31,830 nucleotides of DNA. Origin: a virus. The notes beneath the pieces were generated by a model that was not told the origin of the DNA, did not search any database, and saw only the letters and a program-made list of their open reading frames with translations. Location: positions 1-31,830 of the IMG/VR virus record IMGVR_UViG_3300005664_000034. One strand, 5' to 3'. Below, in pieces: positions 31,807 through 31,830 of this stretch (the first letter of the stretch is position 1; each line of letters starts with the position of its first letter). A program made the position numbers and the translations under genes.

Positions 31807-31830
31807 ACGGGCTGTCTTACATGCAGCAGC

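Noticed and set aside
1-31830. tRNA genes and host-derived attachment sites
   Set aside because: I noticed no cloverleaf-like sequence with a TTCGANNC arm in the few non-coding gaps, and there is no integrase gene to suggest an att site.

Overview
The window is the late (packaging, head, tail and lysis) region of a tailed double-stranded DNA phage, or of a prophage or environmental virus contig of that kind. Every convincing gene lies on the minus strand, so the region is transcribed from right to left. Genes are packed with ATGA or TAATG stop/start overlaps or gaps of a few bases. No tRNA, integrase, replication gene or bacterial gene is visible. A portal of about 800 residues, two short adaptor-type proteins, a nozzle-like protein, a run of internal virion (ejection) proteins and no long tape-measure or sheath genes point to a short-tailed podovirus. 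A GH108 muramidase and a GTA-type three-helix holin suggest a Gram-negative host; the host itself cannot be named from the sequence.

Layout in transcription order. Packaging: small terminase (31806-31309, frame open to the window edge), large terminase with complete ATPase and nuclease motifs, and portal. Head: a 61-residue orphan, a GroES-like co-chaperonin, a coiled-coil scaffold, a conserved 147-residue protein, a decoration-like protein and the major capsid protein. A strong intrinsic terminator follows the capsid gene, and a promoter-like TTGACA element sits directly after it, so the tail module is probably a second transcription unit. Next come two small virion-protein candidates, a small membrane protein (holin-like), two short basic or glycine-containing proteins, a gp4-like adaptor, a zinc-ribbon protein, two tiny proteins and a second adaptor.

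The middle (about 13.6-20.2 kb) is an accessory-looking surface-protein region. It holds two paralogous beta-rich proteins separated by an AT-richer two-gene insertion, and a three-gene cassette of distinct codon use that includes a second paralogous pair. It also holds a protein built of 13 repeats of 20-23 residues, a tail fibre with the widespread LGTP(T/A)[11 protein letters not shown] repeats, and a very glycine-rich putative adhesin coupled to that fibre. After a small orphan come the lysis genes (GH108 endolysin and holin), the nozzle-like tail protein, a fibre-tip-domain protein and a lectin-like protein. Last are three ejection-type proteins and a giant protein that runs off the left edge (1427 codons visible) with a HEFAH metallopeptidase-like motif.

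The most interesting points are these: the giant polyvalent-type protein with its cluster of sliding-clamp-binding-like peptides; the modular sharing and duplication of surface-protein domains across at least six genes; the fibre plus glycine-rich adhesin pair that recalls T-even gp37/gp38; the phage GroES; and two separate holin candidates. Functional names are inferred from reading motifs by eye. No database search was possible.
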